From: Bacillus gobiensis
GTDB lineage: Bacteria; Bacillota; Bacilli; Bacillales; Bacillaceae
Direction: 5' to 3'
Length of the DNA: 64,000 nucleotides
Assembly (NCBI RefSeq): GCF_001278705.1
Contig: NZ_CP012600.1
Span: 3,225,917-3,289,916 of the forward strand
Below, one piece after another: positions 26,490 through 34,730 of the stretch. The position numbers were made by a program, and so were the translations under genes. The notes below the pieces were generated by a model. That model saw only the letters and a program-made list of their open reading frames with translations. It did no database searches and had not been told where the DNA came from. Every line of letters starts with the position of its first letter. Positions within the stretch are counted from its first letter, which is position 1.

Positions 26490-27575
26490 ATGTCTAAATC
26501 ATTATATAAGAACCTTTATGAACAAATTAAACAGGATATTCTTAATGGCACCTATAAAACAGGTGAGCAAATTCCTTCTGAGCTGGACCTGGCTTCTGCC
26601 TACGGCGTGAGCCGAATCACGAGTAAGAAGGCACTTGAAATGCTTGCAGCTGAAGGAATTGTCGAACGTCATGTAGGCCGGGGAACTTTTGTAAAAAACC
26701 AAACAACCATAAATCAGAATTCATCTTCACAAAAAGTGATTGGTCTGGTGATGGTTAGTATGACTGAGCATTACGGAACAGAAATCGTCTCTGCCATTGA
26801 AGCCTTTGCTGCGGGAAAATGCATGGTCGTTCTTCGCTTAACCTACGGAATTCCGGAAAAAGAGGATGAGGCCATTAAAGAGCTAATGGAATTTGGAGTA
26901 GACGGACTCATTGTATTCCCCGCTAAATCAGAATATATAAGCGAACGCATCCTTCAGCTTGTCATCTCCCAGTTCCCTATCGTCGTCGTCGACCGGACAA
27001 TCAATGGAATTAACATGGCATCCGTTAGAACGGATAATTCAAGGGCCGTCCAAGCCGGTCTGGAATATCTGACTTTTTTGGGACATAAACATATTGCCAT
27101 CCTGTCCCCCTCGCTACAATCGAATAATGTCCTTGAAGAAAGATCAAAAGCGGTCATTCAATTCAGCGCTGACCGAGGTATTTTTTTTCAAAGAAAGCAC
27201 TGGCTGACTTCCATTCATGGAGATAGCGGAATCCCTGAGGAGGAAGCAGAAAAAATCCTTCGCCACCTAAGACAGTATCCGGAGATATCCGCCATTTTCG
27301 CCTTCGAATACCCGATTGCCTTACTTGCTGCAGAAGCAATTAAACGACAATCGAAGCATCTCGCCGAAGACATTGATTTAATCTGCTTTGACAGCCCGCC
27401 CACTATGTTCGGCCAGCCTCCGTTCACTCATCTCCGCCAAAACGAAAAGGCGTTGGGCGAAACAGCACTTGCAACATTGCTGAACCTAATGAATCAGGAA
27501 GAAGCAGAAAATAAAATATCGATTCGCGCAGAGCTTATCGTCGGGCAATCGACGAGAGGAAAAAAAGTAGACTGA
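26490..27575 (+). CDS. GntR-type regulator with LacI-like sensor domain
   Basis: A 361-residue regulator with an N-terminal GntR winged helix (about residues 1-70; YEQIKQDILNGTYKTGEQIP, SELDLASAYGVSRIT) and a C-terminal periplasmic-binding-protein-like domain of the AraR type (about 80-355). This build is typical of sugar-sensing repressors such as AraR. It is divergent from the mannoside operon and almost certainly controls it; the inducer would be a mannoside. The ATG at 26490 is chosen over an upstream frame extension since the winged helix starts there. Confidence 0.88.
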   Translation: MSKSLYKNLYEQIKQDILNGTYKTGEQIPSELDLASAYGVSRITSKKALEMLAAEGIVERHVGRGTFVKNQTTINQNSSSQKVIGLVMVSMTEHYGTEIVSAIEAFAAGKCMVVLRLTYGIPEKEDEAIKELMEFGVDGLIVFPAKSEYISERILQLVISQFPIVVVDRTINGINMASVRTDNSRAVQAGLEYLTFLGHKHIAILSPSLQSNNVLEERSKAVIQFSADRGIFFQRKHWLTSIHGDSGIPEEEAEKILRHLRQYPEISAIFAFEYPIALLAAEAIKRQSKHLAEDIDLICFDSPPTMFGQPPFTHLRQNEKALGETALATLLNLMNQEEAENKISIRAELIVGQSTRGKKVD

Positions 27576-27634
27576 CTATAGGTTGTTTTTTTATTATTCT
27601 TATCATCTTAAAATCTTTTGGTTAAAATAAAACA

Positions 27635-27666
27635 GAAGCAGGCATTATGCTGCTTCTTTATTTTTC
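27635..27666 (+). terminator. Rho-independent terminator after the GntR-type gene
   Basis: GAAGCAG/CTGCTTC stem with an 8-base loop followed by TTTATTTTT. Confidence 0.75.
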
Positions 27667-27769
27667 AAGATATAGAGCTCCTCGTTCACCGTATACATCG
27701 GAATCCTCAATATACCTTGACAAGAATATTCCGAAATGGTTATATTTAAAGTGAAAGGAGAAAAGTTAT

Positions 27770-28096
27770 ATGGGCGTAAAAATCACAACAACTATGAATG
27801 CACTGGCCGAGCCCAACCGACTACACATTGTCGAACTTTTGCGTGAAGGTCCTCTCACTGTAGGGGAAATTGCTGAACGCCTTGGTCTCCTCCAGCCACA
27901 AACTTCCAAGCATCTCCGCATACTAAATGAATCCGGACTTGTCGAGGTGCAACCGGTTGCTAATCGGCGCATCTACAAGCTACGGCAGCAGCCATTCCAA
28001 GATCTAGATCATTGGCTGGAATCTTTTCAAGGTGCATGGCAAGAAAGATTTGATCGATTGGATGATTATTTGAGTGGGTTGCCGAAAAAAGACTGA
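27770..28096 (+). CDS. ArsR-family regulator
   Basis: A 108-residue winged-helix protein (LREGPLTVGEIAERLGLLQP then QTSKHLRIL, about residues 23-52) without metal-binding cysteines. It is 35 bases upstream of an SRPBCC gene, a pairing seen throughout Bacteria in which the ArsR protein regulates the pair. The ATG follows AAAGGAG. Confidence 0.9.
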   Translation: MGVKITTTMNALAEPNRLHIVELLREGPLTVGEIAERLGLLQPQTSKHLRILNESGLVEVQPVANRRIYKLRQQPFQDLDHWLESFQGAWQERFDRLDDYLSGLPKKD

Positions 28097-28130
28097 CAAT
28101 CCCTCGAAAAAAATGACTGGAGGAAGGGAA

Positions 28131-28655
28131 ATGTCCGAAAACAAAGTGAAAAACAGTTTTACTACGAACGTAGAAGGACGAGTACTTGTTATGGAGAGGA
28201 TCTTTAATGCACCGCGAACTCTCTTATTCGAAGTGTTTTCAGACCCTGAACATTTGGCCAACTGGTGGGGACCAAGAGGATGGCAAACAGAAAATCGTAA
28301 ATTTGAGTTTAAGCCTGACGGCGTATGGCTTTATTGCATGCGTTGCACAGATGAGAACCAAGGAGAATTTTTCGGCCAGGAATCTTGGGGAAAAGCTGTA
28401 TATCATGAGATAATCGTCCCCGAAAAAATTGTCTATACTGATCAGTTTGTAGATGAGGATGGCCAACCCGTCGGCGGGATGCCAGAGATTAAGATAACAA
28501 TGGAATTCATTGAACTTGAAGATAAAACGAAACTTATTACACGTTCTGAATTCACTTCAATCGAGAATCTTAAGCAAGTAATGGATATGGGCGTCGTCCA
28601 AGGATTTGCTTCACAGTTCGACCGCCTCGACGATTTACTAGAAGAACTTCAGTAA
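28131..28655 (+). CDS. SRPBCC (AHSA1/START-like) domain protein
   Basis: A 174-residue protein with a helix-grip fold; the family opening MERIFNAPRTLLFEVFSD and the HLANWWGPRGW motif are seen in the first 60 residues. These proteins bind hydrophobic ligands, but the role of the ArsR-linked group is unknown. The ATG at 28131 follows GGAGGAAGG and is preferred to a longer frame overlapping the ArsR gene. Confidence 0.9.
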   Translation: MSENKVKNSFTTNVEGRVLVMERIFNAPRTLLFEVFSDPEHLANWWGPRGWQTENRKFEFKPDGVWLYCMRCTDENQGEFFGQESWGKAVYHEIIVPEKIVYTDQFVDEDGQPVGGMPEIKITMEFIELEDKTKLITRSEFTSIENLKQVMDMGVVQGFASQFDRLDDLLEELQ

Positions 28656-28675
28656 TAGACCATAAGCAAACAATT

Positions 28676-28708
28676 GAGGTTGACTCTTTTTTGATGTCAG
28701 CCTTTTTA
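28676..28708 (+). terminator. Terminator after the SRPBCC gene
   Basis: GAGGTTGAC pairs with GTCAGCC (one G-U pair) across a short loop and is followed by TTTTTAT. Confidence 0.65.
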
Positions 28709-28711
28709 TAT

Positions 28712-28965
28712 TTTTATTCTGTAATGTTTGCTGAACCTCTACCTTTAGAAATTTCTTCTTCTTTAAGCCTGGATATGCGTCGTACTCATCTCTAATAAGC
28801 AATCTTCAGGAGTTCGGTCTGATCTCCCCTCTTAAGAATGCGGAAAATTCTTAAAAAATCAAATCGTATTGCTCATTTTACAGCATTTTATCCAAAAAAA
28901 TTGATGCTCAGGCACTGTTCAAAAATTAGAATGGTGTTATTTTTAATTAAATTGAGAAATCTTCC
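28712..28965. other. Intergenic stretch without a visible gene
   Basis: AT-rich sequence between the SRPBCC terminator and the sigma-factor promoter region. I see no open reading frame with a ribosome binding site and no structured RNA here. Confidence 0.5.
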
Positions 28966-28993
28966 TGAGATAAATTGACCAAGCATTCGTCTA
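28966..28993 (+). promoter_or_regulatory. Possible ECF-type promoter of the sigma gene
   Basis: TGAGAT, 16 bases, then CGTCTA resembles Bacillus ECF promoters (TGAAAC-N16-CGTC) and lies 33 bases before the sigma-factor start. Autoregulation would be typical for this family; the -35 match is only four of six. Confidence 0.45.
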
Positions 28994-29026
28994 ATATAGT
29001 AGAAGCGAAATACCGGGGGCTAGTCT

Positions 29027-29531
29027 ATGGAAAGCAAGAAAATAATTTCTGATTGGTTTTATCAATACAGCAATGATATTTATCATTTTTTTATTTACCG
29101 GATGGGAACTTCAGATGTGGAGGATCTTGTTCAAGAAGTGTTTATTAAAGCTATAAAGGGGATTGACTCCTTCAAAGGAACCTCAAGCCCGAAGACATGG
29201 TTGTACAGTATTGCGAGAAATGTTGCGGTTGATGAACTCAGGAAAAAGAAAAGAAACAAATGGAAGGAGTTTCTTTCTCTTAATGATAAGCACGAATCAG
29301 CCACCAAAGAAACACCAGAAACCATTCTTCAATTGAATGAAGAAAACAAAAGGCTTTTTCAAGCGATTCAAACGCTGCATGGAACATACCGGGACATATT
29401 AATTATTCGGGGGATCACCGGAAGAAGCGGCGGAGATATTGAAATGGAGCAAAAAAAAGGTACATACAACTTATCACAGAGCAAAAATTGCATTACAAAA
29501 GGAGTTGGGGGAAATTGCTGATGAATTCTAA
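29027..29531 (+). pseudogene. ECF RNA polymerase sigma factor, frameshifted in region 4
   Basis: The first 130 codons encode an ECF sigma factor: region 2 (YHFFIYRMGTSDVEDLVQEV, then KTWLYSIARNVAVDELRKKK) is intact. Near 29410-29420 the frame breaks. In the +1 frame the message continues sensibly as EEAAEILKWSKKKVHTTYHR and ends ALQKELGEIADEF at the TAA at 29529-29531. The helix-turn-helix of region 4 is thus out of frame, and a few residues before PEEAAE seem to be missing. The natural stop overlaps the next start by 11 bases, the usual coupling of sigma and anti-sigma genes. As read, the product ends at 29521 with a nonsense tail and should not recognise -35 elements. Confidence 0.85.
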
Positions 29532-30255
29532 TAAAGATACGCTAGAAAAACGTTTAAGTTCAATGCCTCAGCCCAGCTTAAGGGAAGAAGTCAAAATGAA
29601 TATCCATCGAACCTTAATGGAACAAGAAAGCACAAAACATTTCGGGACTAAAGGTAAGCAAGTTTTTAATATATTTGCGGGAGCGGCCGTCGTACTCATC
29701 TTTTGCATTACTGTTTTCACTTCAGTCATTCATCAGCAGGACCACGGAGCCCAAACAGAGTCATTGTACCTTTCAACAAATACGACTGAAAAAAACATCC
29801 GTGACCTCCTACCTTATCGAGACAGCTATATTGGAGACAATGGCGCTGTCATCGGAATACTCAATAAGCTGCCTGTACCAAACGGCCAAAATCAACAACA
29901 AATATCATTACAGACGAAGAAAAGCCCATACGGCTTGACTGTGAATTACAACTTACAGGAAAACTCGCCGAAAGATTTGGCTTCGCCTGCTAACAAGGGG
30001 ATCTTTCTTTACAACTCCACCTCTCTATTTATTTTGATTCAAAATGTCGAGCAGGTCACCTTTCATTTTGCGACTGAAGAGGGTCCGTACTCCTTTACGA
30101 TCTCAAGAAACGAATTAGAGGACTTTTACAAAATGGATTTGCACGAATTGTCCACCGATGTACCAGCATGGACCCAAACAGTGATTGAAGAAACGTTAGC
30201 TGATAAGACAAAAGTTGAAGATTTTTATGCTTCGCATCCGCTCAAAAAGGAGTGA
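29521..30255 (+). CDS. Membrane-anchored DUF4825 protein, probable anti-sigma factor
   Basis: A 244-residue protein with a cytoplasmic N-terminal stretch of about 50 residues, one membrane segment (VFNIFAGAAVVLIFCITVFTS... about 48-70) and an extracytoplasmic DUF4825 domain (motifs YIGDNGAVIGIL, TKKSPYGLTVNY). The layout and its position after an ECF sigma gene suggest an anti-sigma factor. The ATG at 29521 fits translational coupling to the sigma gene; an earlier start in the same frame lies inside the sigma gene. It seems intact although the sigma gene is broken. Confidence 0.78.
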   Translation: MNSNKDTLEKRLSSMPQPSLREEVKMNIHRTLMEQESTKHFGTKGKQVFNIFAGAAVVLIFCITVFTSVIHQQDHGAQTESLYLSTNTTEKNIRDLLPYRDSYIGDNGAVIGILNKLPVPNGQNQQQISLQTKKSPYGLTVNYNLQENSPKDLASPANKGIFLYNSTSLFILIQNVEQVTFHFATEEGPYSFTISRNELEDFYKMDLHELSTDVPAWTQTVIEETLADKTKVEDFYASHPLKKE

Positions 30256-30362
30256 TCCGCTCAAGCGGATATATTAAGAGCAAGAGAGGATATTTCCCTC
30301 TAATAGTCGGATATATTTAAAAAACGGGAGGATATATTCCTATAATGGGTGGATATATCCTC
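30253..30362. repeat. 21-bp-periodic GGATATAT repeat array
   Basis: The core GGATATAT (once GGATATTT) starts at 30267, 30288, 30309, 30330 and 30351, that is, exactly every 21 bases, with less conserved sequence in between. The last two copies also form a hairpin (GAGGATATAT with ATATATCCTC, 30328-30362), and ATCCGC/GCGGAT folds at 30254-30269. The array fills the gap between the convergent anti-sigma and NUDIX genes. Confidence 0.85.
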
Positions 30363-30363
30363 T

Positions 30364-30984
30364 TCAGCGATTCTCTTTAATGAGGCTTAGAACCTTTTCA
30401 TAATATATACTATCATGCGGAACAAATTTATCCTTCCCTACAAGCTGATTAAGTGTCAGTTGTTTTCCATCTCTATTCATTTGAAATCCCTGTACTCTTA
30501 TTTCATCCGCCTCTCCTGTGCAAAGCTTATAAAACTGAGTAAATTCGACTTTTACAATGCCGGATACTTCTTCTTTTTGCAGTTCAAATTCATGCATATC
30601 GATGCTGTTTTCGTACATGAAGACATTGGCCATTTCATTATCAAGAAAGTCTTCCTTTTGAAGGGAATATTTAATAACACCTAAAGGGACAAGCTCATGA
30701 TATGATAGATCAATTCCTATCTCCTCTTTTACTTCCCTTATTCCGTCGCGCACTGTCTCGTCAGCTAATAGATGCCCTGCGGCCGTAATGTCAAAAAGGT
30801 TTGGGTAATCTTTTTTTGTCTCGCTGCGAAGCTGAAAATAAAGGTATTCAACATCATCTTCCCTGCTAACAAACCAGCAATGAAACGTTTCATGCCAAAA
30901 CCCTTTTTTGTGCACTTCTTCACGTGTTGCAGTCCCTTTTTCATTTCGTTGATCATCAAATATTTTCAGGATCTCGCTTTCCAT
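30364..30984 (-). CDS. NUDIX hydrolase
   Basis: A 206-residue NUDIX protein of the group related to isopentenyl-diphosphate isomerase. The Nudix box reads GHLLADETVRDG then IREVKEEIGI (about residues 72-93), one residue shorter between the first Glu and the RE pair than the textbook box. The N-terminus (MESEILKIFDDQRNEKG) and HCWFVSRED are typical of this group. The substrate is unknown. The ATG at 30982-30984 is selected since AAGGAGG stands 7 bases upstream. Confidence 0.88.
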   Translation of the reverse strand: MESEILKIFDDQRNEKGTATREEVHKKGFWHETFHCWFVSREDDVEYLYFQLRSETKKDYPNLFDITAAGHLLADETVRDGIREVKEEIGIDLSYHELVPLGVIKYSLQKEDFLDNEMANVFMYENSIDMHEFELQKEEVSGIVKVEFTQFYKLCTGEADEIRVQGFQMNRDGKQLTLNQLVGKDKFVPHDSIYYEKVLSLIKENR

Positions 30985-31371
30985 AATCATTCCTCCTTCT
31001 GTTTTATTGACGTTGCTCCGTGCAAAAATTCCCATACAGCAATGACACCCAATACCCACATGAAATGATTAAAGAATCCATTAAACTTCAGCTTTTTCAT
31101 AATTTCTTTTTAATATATCAAATTGGAAAAATTGAGCATTAATATTTAAATTAAAACTTAATTAGATGTACAATTAACTTAAGCTATCATTTGCATTCCG
31201 ATATGAATCCATGTTGGTTGGGGGATATTTAGTAAAATGAGCTTACATATTTTTAGCAAGTGTCACCTTTTAAATTATAACTCTTGTTTCTCCAAACTAA
31301 TATATCTTAAAACTCATATTGTATGCATCGTCAATATAGCTTAAATTCAGTGATTTCAGGAGTGATTATTC
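30985..31371. other. Intergenic region between NUDIX and bdhA
   Basis: About 390 AT-rich bases between divergent genes, presumably holding both promoters. I found no convincing gene or structured RNA. Confidence 0.5.
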
Positions 31372-32412
31372 ATGAAAGCCGCAAGATGGCACAATCAAAA
31401 AGACATTCGCATTGAAAACATTGAGGAACCAAAAGTCGAACCTGGCAAGGTGAAAATCAAAATTAAATGGTGCGGTATTTGCGGAAGTGATTTGCATGAA
31501 TTTTTAGGAGGTCCTATTTTTATACCTGTTGACAAGCCGCACCCCCTAACGAAAGAAACAGCACCTGTCACCATGGGCCACGAAATTTCCGGTGAGATTG
31601 TTAAAGTCGGGGAATCTGTGAAAAACTTTCAAGTCGGCGATCGCGTGGTCGTTGAACCTATTTTTGCTACCCACGGTCACCAAGGCGCATACAACCTTGA
31701 TGAACAAATGGGCTTCCTTGGATTAGCCGGCGGCGGCGGAGGCTTCTCAGAATATGTTTCTGTTGATGAAGAATTGGTATTTAAGCTGCCTGGTGAGCTT
31801 TCTTATGAACAAGGGGCACTCGTTGAACCGTCAGCCGTTGCTCTTTATGCCGTTCGTTCAAGCAAATTGAAAGCAGGTGACAAAGCGGCTGTCTTTGGGT
31901 GCGGACCGATCGGACTGTTAGTCATTGAAGCGTTGAAAGCAGCTGGTGCTTCTGACATTTATGCGGTTGAACTTTCTTCAGAACGGCAGCAAAAAGCTGA
32001 AGAGCTCGGAGCAATCATTATTGATCCATCAAAAGTTAGGGATACAGTTGAAGAAATAACCAAACTGACAAACGGCGGGGTTGACGTGTCTTTTGAGGTA
32101 ACTGGTGTCCCTGTTGTCCTGCGTCAAGCGATTCAATCAACCAATATTTCCGGTGAAACCGTGATCGTAAGCATATGGGAAAAAGGGGCTGAGATCCTTC
32201 CAAACGATATTGTGATCAAAGAACGCACTGTAAAAGGAATTATTGGTTACCGTAACGTCTTTCCTGAAGTCCTTTCATTGATGAAAAAAGGCTTTTTCTC
32301 AGCCGATAAACTCGTAACGAAAAAAATCGATTTAGACGACCTGATTGAAGAAGGATTTAATGCCCTTGTGAAAGAAAAAAACCAAGTGAAAATTTTGGTT
32401 CAACCTGAATAG
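31372..32412 (+). CDS. bdhA: (R,R)-2,3-butanediol dehydrogenase / acetoin reductase
   Basis: A 346-residue zinc-dependent medium-chain dehydrogenase that interconverts acetoin and 2,3-butanediol with NAD(H). The catalytic zinc site is seen in KWCGICGSDLHEF (about residue 34) and GHEISGEIVKVG (about 70), and the cofactor fold in FGCGPIGLLVIEALKAAG (about 178). The length and the PIFIPVDKPHPLT segment agree with B. subtilis BdhA. It is a single-gene unit starting with a ribosome site (CAGGAGTG). Confidence 0.93.
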   Translation: MKAARWHNQKDIRIENIEEPKVEPGKVKIKIKWCGICGSDLHEFLGGPIFIPVDKPHPLTKETAPVTMGHEISGEIVKVGESVKNFQVGDRVVVEPIFATHGHQGAYNLDEQMGFLGLAGGGGGFSEYVSVDEELVFKLPGELSYEQGALVEPSAVALYAVRSSKLKAGDKAAVFGCGPIGLLVIEALKAAGASDIYAVELSSERQQKAEELGAIIIDPSKVRDTVEEITKLTNGGVDVSFEVTGVPVVLRQAIQSTNISGETVIVSIWEKGAEILPNDIVIKERTVKGIIGYRNVFPEVLSLMKKGFFSADKLVTKKIDLDDLIEEGFNALVKEKNQVKILVQPE

Positions 32413-32529
32413 GAGCGGCATAGAATGCTGGAACCATTTATATAACAATGTTATCACGAGATACGGGGACCTCCTGAAAAGCAGGACAGCTAAATCCCAT
32501 GAACTGCAAAAAAGAACGGAGGTACTCGA

Positions 32530-32972
32530 ATGATAAACGATTCTAATTTTATACATTTCATGAAACATGCTGATCATCAATTTTCCGGATGGGATTTTTC
32601 CTTTCTTTCTGAAACCGGCCGTATGAGTAGCAGCTTGCTTTCTTGGTCTTACGGAAGCATGGCGATTTCACTTATTCACCGTGCTCACTCGATGTTGGAT
32701 ATGGGGACTGGCGGCGGAGAGTTCCTATCCTTGCTGGGACCTTTTACCGGATCTGTCATTGCGACTGAAGCCTACAAGCCTAATGTCCCTGTTTGCTAAA
32801 AAGATGCTCGAACCTATGGGAATAAACGTGGTCAGCATTGACGGGGATACAGATCTTCCCTTCCAAGACTCTCAATTCGACTTAATTCTGAATCGGCATG
32901 AATCTTACTCTATAAAAGAAGTTCGAAGGATTCTTTCTGATAATGGCACCTTTCTTACCCAGCAGGTTGGAT
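32530..32972 (+). pseudogene. Class I SAM-dependent methyltransferase, N-terminal part, frameshifted
   Basis: A good ribosome site (ACGGAGG) and ATG open a methyltransferase whose SAM motif reads SMLDMGTGGGEFLSLL (about residue 56). One extra T in the run at 32792-32794 shifts the frame after KPNVP; the next frame continues correctly with AKKMLEPMGINVV and LPFQDSQFDLILNRHESY to NGTFLTQQVG, where similarity stops at about 32972. Homologues as I recall them are about 250 residues, so the last 40% is missing here. A matching C-terminal part is found at 41661-41838. Confidence 0.85.
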
Positions 32973-33158
32973 AGTTATGGTAATATTGCAAGACAATGGT
33001 TACAAGGTTATATCTGGACCTACGTCACAACAAAGCAATATGATTTAGCTGCCAGATTGATTTTTAATTCGTTAATTAAAGCCGGTTTTAAAGTTAGTGC
33101 ATCAACTATTGCAATCGAGTTGGGTTACTATGGATGGCAATGTCGGAATGAGTGGTAA
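32973..33158 (+). pseudogene. Unidentified C-terminal gene fragment
   Basis: Directly after the methyltransferase break the plus strand reads about 60 codons of protein-like sequence without its own start signal, including RQWLQGYIWTYVTTKQYDL and IFNSLIKAGFKVSASTIAI and ending GWQCRNEW-stop. Its amino-acid make-up looks genuine, but I do not recognise the family. It is best read as the tail of another gene joined to the methyltransferase debris. Confidence 0.4.
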
Positions 33159-33185
33159 AGCATAACCTGTAATGGGGGAGGAAGA

Positions 33186-33364
33186 ATGTCTTTTAAACTA
33201 ATAAGTGAGATCATCTTATTATTAACACTATTGGGTTTATTCGCATCGCATGGACGTTCAAAGGTAAAAAAAATTATGAAGATGACGTATATAATTATTC
33301 CAGGTACATTATTTATTTGCTTGTAGCTGAAGTTGCTATATATGTCATATTTCAGCTAGTGTAA
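33186..33364 (+). pseudogene. Small membrane protein gene, frameshifted
   Basis: GGGGGAGGAAGA followed by ATG opens a hydrophobic reading frame (MSFKLISEIILLLTLLGLF..., 46 codons, stop at 33326). In a neighbouring frame the second hydrophobic segment continues as LVAEVAIYVIFQLV to a stop at 33364, so a frameshift near 33320 has probably split a protein of about 60 residues with two or three membrane segments. The function is unknown. Confidence 0.45.
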
Positions 33365-33728
33365 AGCTGGCCAAATCAGTCTGCTTTTATCTTTCAAGTT
33401 TTCATTCCTTTGGATAATGAATAAAAAGAACAAGCGACGAATTAGATTGGATCATGACGATTGAAAAAACACCGTCAGGAAGAGATTTTTAAAAGTCCTT
33501 TACTGTATAAAACGTTCTATTTGTTTTTTGTTTGGGCGGCAGCACTACAGACTGATCAGAAAGCAAAAAACGCTTTCTGTCATTCTGTACGTGTCGCTTC
33601 GGCACTAAATGGCCCGATAACCACGGACTGTACGGCTTGCGCCTACATTCCGTAGGTTCCTGTTCCATTTGCCTTCGGCCGTACCGAACGAGCCGAAAAC
33701 CGTAAAAGCAAAAGACAAAGGAATTTTA
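33365..33728. other. Gene-poor debris region downstream of the peptide transporter operon
   Basis: Holds only a weak reading frame (33461-33655, starting MKKHRQEEIFKSPLLYK) with no family match and a hairpin GAAAGC-AAAAAAC-GCTTTC at 33559-33577 that could terminate the minus-strand operon. Base composition changes here from AT-rich to the more GC-rich transporter genes. Confidence 0.4.
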
Positions 33729-34730
33729 TCATAACGTAATCCTCGCTTTCTCTTCCGCACCAACAGGGAAGAAGCAAGCTACTTCCTGTCCAGGCACCCC
33801 GCGTTCCTCCAGGACGGGGATGTTCGTCTTACAGAATTCCGTCGCTTTCGGGCAACGGGGATGGAATACGCAGCCTGTTGGCGGATTGGCAGGGGAAGGC
33901 AGTTCGCCTTTCAATACGATGCGTTCCCGTGCCCGTTCCTTGTCGGGATCTGGCAAAGGCACAGCGGATAGCAATGCATTGGTATAAGGATGCTGCGCAT
34001 GTGTCTGGAATGTTTCACGATTGGATTTTTCCATCACTTTGCCAAGGTACATGACGGCGACGCGGTCGGCAATATGATTGATGACGGATAGATCGTGCGC
34101 AATGAATACATAGGTCAGATCCAATTTCTTCTGAAGATCCTGAAATAAGTTGATCACTTGGGCTTGGACAGATACATCCAGTGCACTGACAGGCTCGTCA
34201 CAGACAATCAGCTTTGGTTCCAGGGCAAGGGCGCGGGCGATTCCGATCCGTTGACGCTGACCGCCGGAGAATTCATGCGGCAGCCGGTTATAATGGTCAT
34301 CGGGATTCAATCCGACAAGCTCCATCAGCTCTTTTACCCGGGATTCCAGATTTTTTGTCTTTTTGTATGCCTTCAAAGGAGCAGCAATGCTTTCACTCAC
34401 TTTCATGCGCGGATTCAGACTTGTATACGGATCCTGGAAAACCATTTGCATATTGCGGCGCAGCTCGTAAAGTTCCTTGGAAGATGCATCTGTATACGGC
34501 TTTCCGTTGAAAAGGAGATCGCCGGAAGTAGGCTTATGCAATCCGACGATGCTTCTGGCAAGTGTACTTTTCCCACAGCCGGATTCCCCAACAATCCCTA
34601 AAGTTTCTCCTTTATGGACGGTCAAATCGATACCATTCAAAGCCTTCACATGATCAGTCGTTTTCTGCAATACACCATTCTTGATCGGGAAATGGACGTG
34701 TAAATCCTTGATTTCCAATAATGCGGTCAA
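33729..34730 (-). CDS. Peptide ABC transporter ATP-binding protein (OppF/DppF-like)
   Basis: A 333-residue ATPase of the peptide/nickel ABC family. Walker A GESGCGKST is near residue 49, the signature FSGGQRQRIGIARAL near 160, Walker B in LIVCDEPVSALDVS, and a C-terminal oligopeptide domain with CVFHPRCPKA, which may hold an iron-sulphur or structural cysteine set. Last gene of a six-gene operon; its start overlaps the stop of the OppD-like gene by 4 bases. Codon choice is visibly more GC-rich than in flanking genes. Confidence 0.92.
   Translation of the reverse strand: MTALLEIKDLHVHFPIKNGVLQKTTDHVKALNGIDLTVHKGETLGIVGESGCGKSTLARSIVGLHKPTSGDLLFNGKPYTDASSKELYELRRNMQMVFQDPYTSLNPRMKVSESIAAPLKAYKKTKNLESRVKELMELVGLNPDDHYNRLPHEFSGGQRQRIGIARALALEPKLIVCDEPVSALDVSVQAQVINLFQDLQKKLDLTYVFIAHDLSVINHIADRVAVMYLGKVMEKSNRETFQTHAQHPYTNALLSAVPLPDPDKERARERIVLKGELPSPANPPTGCVFHPRCPKATEFCKTNIPVLEERGVPGQEVACFFPVGAEEKARITL

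Noticed and set aside
29488..29520. Upstream start for the DUF4825 gene
   Set aside because: It lies inside the sigma-factor reading frame; the ATG at 29521 fits the usual sigma/anti-sigma overlap.
30253..30362. CRISPR array
   Set aside because: The 21-bp period with an 8-9 bp core is far too short for CRISPR repeats and spacers, and no cas genes are present.
33461..33655. 64-codon frame in the debris region
   Set aside because: It has a GTTTT-rich, partly hydrophobic start but no ribosome site and ends in GC-rich non-coding-looking sequence; noted only as debris.
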